Source: Streptomyces rhizoryzae | Lineage (GTDB): Bacteria; Actinomycetota; Actinomycetes; Streptomycetales; Streptomycetaceae | Direction of reading: 5' to 3' | NCBI RefSeq assembly: GCF_023155275.1 | Contig: NZ_JALMUV010000004.1 | Span: 210,300-274,299, forward strand | Length of the DNA: 64,000 bases | In this document: positions 62,683 through 64,000 of the stretch, piece by piece | How the letters are laid out: each line of letters begins with the position of its first letter | Position numbering within the stretch: the first letter of the stretch is position 1 | Notes under the pieces: generated by a model | Told to the model about the DNA's origin: nothing | What the model saw: only the letters and a program-made list of their open reading frames with translations | Databases searched by the model: none | Program-made: the position numbers and the translations under genes

Positions 62683-63717
62683 GTGATCGTCTGGCTGAAC
62701 GGCACGTTCGGTGCGGGCAAGACCACTGCGGCTCATGAACTGCTCGACCTGCTTCCCGGAAGCACGCTCTACGACCCCGAACTCCTCGGCGACGGGCTGC
62801 GGTTGATGCTGCCGGCCAAGCGGTTCGAGGAGGTCGACGACTACCAGGACCTGCCCGCCTGGCGGCGGATGGTGGTGGACACCGCGGCCGCCCTGCTCAC
62901 CGAGGTCCCGGGCCCGCTGGTGACGCCGATGACGCTGCTGCGCCAGGAATACCGCGATGAGATCTTCGGATCCCTCGCCGCGCGCCGGATCCCCGTCCGA
63001 CATGTCCTCCTCCATGCGGAGGAAACGATCCTGCGTGCCCGGATAGCCCAGCGCGAGGAAATCCCCGGCGACCCCGAGGCCAGCGCCTCCGTCCGCCGCT
63101 GGTGCCTGGAGCACCTGGGGCCCTACGCGCGGGCCCTGGACTGGCTCAAGGGCGACGCCCACGTCGTGGACACCAGCACGCTCACGCCCCGTCAGGCCGC
63201 CGAACGGGTCGCCGAGGCCGTCCGCACCGGCGCCGGCGCCTGCGACATCGTGCAGACCCCCGAGCCCACCGCGGAGACCCTCGCCGCGGGCGTCCTCCTC
63301 TTCGACGACCGGAACCGCGTCCTGCTGGTCGATCCCACGTACAAGCCCGGCTGGGAGTTCCCCGGCGGCATCGTCGAGCCGGGCGAGGCCCCCGTCCGCG
63401 CCGGCATCCGCGAGGTCGCCGAGGAACTGGGCATACAACTCCCGCGCGCACCACGGCTGTTGGTGCTCGACTGGGAGGCCCCCAAACCGCCCGGCTTCGG
63501 CGGTCTGCGCCTGCTCTACGACGGCGGGATCCTCCCCGGCGACGTCATCCACGACCTGCTGCTGCCCGGCGCGGAACTCCGCGCCTGGCGCTTCGTCACC
63601 GAATCCGAGGCCGAGACGATGCTGCCTCCGGTCCGCTGGAACCGCCTGCGGTGGGCCCTTCGGGCCCGGGAGCGGGGGTGTCCGCTGCATCTGGAGGCTG
63701 GGGTTCCTGTGGGCTGA
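62683..63717 (+). CDS. P-loop kinase-like domain fused to a NUDIX hydrolase
   Basis: A 344-residue fusion. N-terminal half (1-180): Walker A NGTFGAGKTTAAHEL, then RRMVVDTAAALLTEVPGPLV and VRHVLLHAEETILRARIAQR, an AAA/shikimate kinase-like P-loop fold. C-terminal half (195-344): NUDIX box GGIVEPGEAPVRAGIREVAEELGI (complete GX5EX7REUXEEXGU). It may phosphorylate and sanitise a nucleotide or sugar phosphate. Same-protein fusions of this kind occur in Streptomyces. GTG 62683 follows GAGGGGAAA. Confidence 0.88.
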   Translation: MIVWLNGTFGAGKTTAAHELLDLLPGSTLYDPELLGDGLRLMLPAKRFEEVDDYQDLPAWRRMVVDTAAALLTEVPGPLVTPMTLLRQEYRDEIFGSLAARRIPVRHVLLHAEETILRARIAQREEIPGDPEASASVRRWCLEHLGPYARALDWLKGDAHVVDTSTLTPRQAAERVAEAVRTGAGACDIVQTPEPTAETLAAGVLLFDDRNRVLLVDPTYKPGWEFPGGIVEPGEAPVRAGIREVAEELGIQLPRAPRLLVLDWEAPKPPGFGGLRLLYDGGILPGDVIHDLLLPGAELRAWRFVTESEAETMLPPVRWNRLRWALRARERGCPLHLEAGVPVG

Positions 63718-63742
63718 GTCTCCGCGTTCGCGGGGGGCTTCC

Positions 63743-63884
63743 CACGTTGTCGGGTTTCCCGCCGTGGGGGTTGTTTCGTGTGCGCCTGCGGCGCGTTGCG
63801 TTGCCGCTGCGCGGGGCTGTGGGGTGCGGTGGCGGGGCTGTGGGGTGGGGGGTGTCCGGGCTGCTTCGCTTTACGTCCGGACAC
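63743..63884 (+). repeat. Intergenic repeat, copy C, with hairpin
   Basis: Core 63743-63836 matches copies A and B; then GTGGGGGGTGTCCGG...CCGGACAC forms a hairpin with 8-bp perfect arms at 63852-63859 and 63877-63884 around CTGCTTCGCTTTACG. The hairpin loop matches that of copy B (reverse) with small changes. May act as terminator for the kinase-NUDIX gene. Confidence 0.72.
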
Positions 63885-63912
63885 CCCCCCCCCCCCCCCC
63901 CCCCCCCCCCCC
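63884..63912. repeat. Homopolymer of 29 C
   Basis: Directly follows the hairpin of repeat copy C. In copy B the same place has only ACCACCCCCG. A run of this length is rare in Streptomyces and prone to slippage and to assembly error. After it the sequence continues GCCCCCTCCCGTGGGGGTCAG to the window end with no gene. Confidence 0.85.
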
Positions 63913-64000
63913 GCCCCCTCCCGTGGGGGTCAGTTATGAGGTGGTTGGGCCCTCACGTGGGTGGGTTGGTGCGGGTGGTGTGTTGCGGGTGAGCGCCCGT

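Overview
The window is typical Streptomyces chromosome: very high G+C with strong third-position bias, GTG and TTG starts with GGAGG-type ribosome sites, start/stop overlaps inside operons, SpoIIE-type phosphatases, a membrane Ser/Thr kinase, a mycothiol-enzyme homologue and a typical actinomycete 28-residue leader peptide. No rRNA, tRNA, CRISPR array or insertion sequence was seen.

Layout. (1) 1-2175: a cut-off TerD gene, a GlsB-type membrane protein, a zinc alcohol dehydrogenase and an MmcQ/YjbR protein. (2) 2249-23177: a biosynthetic gene cluster built from discrete parts. The long leftward operon encodes a condensation domain, a double ATP-grasp ligase, an O-carbamoyltransferase, a KamA-type radical SAM aminomutase, an aminotransferase, a maleylpyruvate-isomerase-like protein, a BtrH-like acyltransferase fused to a carrier domain, a free acyl carrier protein, two acyl-CoA-dehydrogenase-like enzymes, a phosphopantetheinyl transferase, an adenylation enzyme and an unusual SDR. 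Divergent from it are a second adenylation enzyme, an MFS exporter and a third ATP-grasp enzyme that carries an apparent frameshift. No modular NRPS or PKS is present. I cannot match the set to a known product. The best reading is a carrier-tethered, oxidised amino-acid unit joined by ATP-grasp, condensation and BtrH chemistry to a beta-amino acid and O-carbamoylated. (3) 23269-36943: two SpoIIE-type phosphatases around a uracil-DNA glycosylase, a TTC38-like protein, a CoA transferase, secreted serine protease and phosphoesterase, an MFS transporter, a propeller-like protein and a DMT-family membrane protein.

(4) 37247-49626: a steroid ring-degradation locus. hsaA-D-C-B, a MaoC hydratase and kstD form one leftward unit; hsaE-G-F, kshA, a 92-residue cysteine protein and kshB form another. 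An IclR regulator lies between them. Both unit promoters carry the same pair of palindromes, so one regulator probably controls ring opening and central cleavage together. (5) 50038-64000: PlsC-like acyltransferase, thioredoxin, leader peptide plus flavin reductase, etfBA, a DinB-like protein, a DUF6986 aldolase-fold protein, an SDR behind a MerR-type operator, a LacI/ROK sugar pair, a Ser/Thr kinase and a P-loop kinase-NUDIX fusion.

A roughly 95-bp intergenic repeat occurs three times (about 37.0, 49.9 and 63.8 kb). The last copy ends in a run of 29 C. All functions are read from sequence motifs and gene context; no database search was run.
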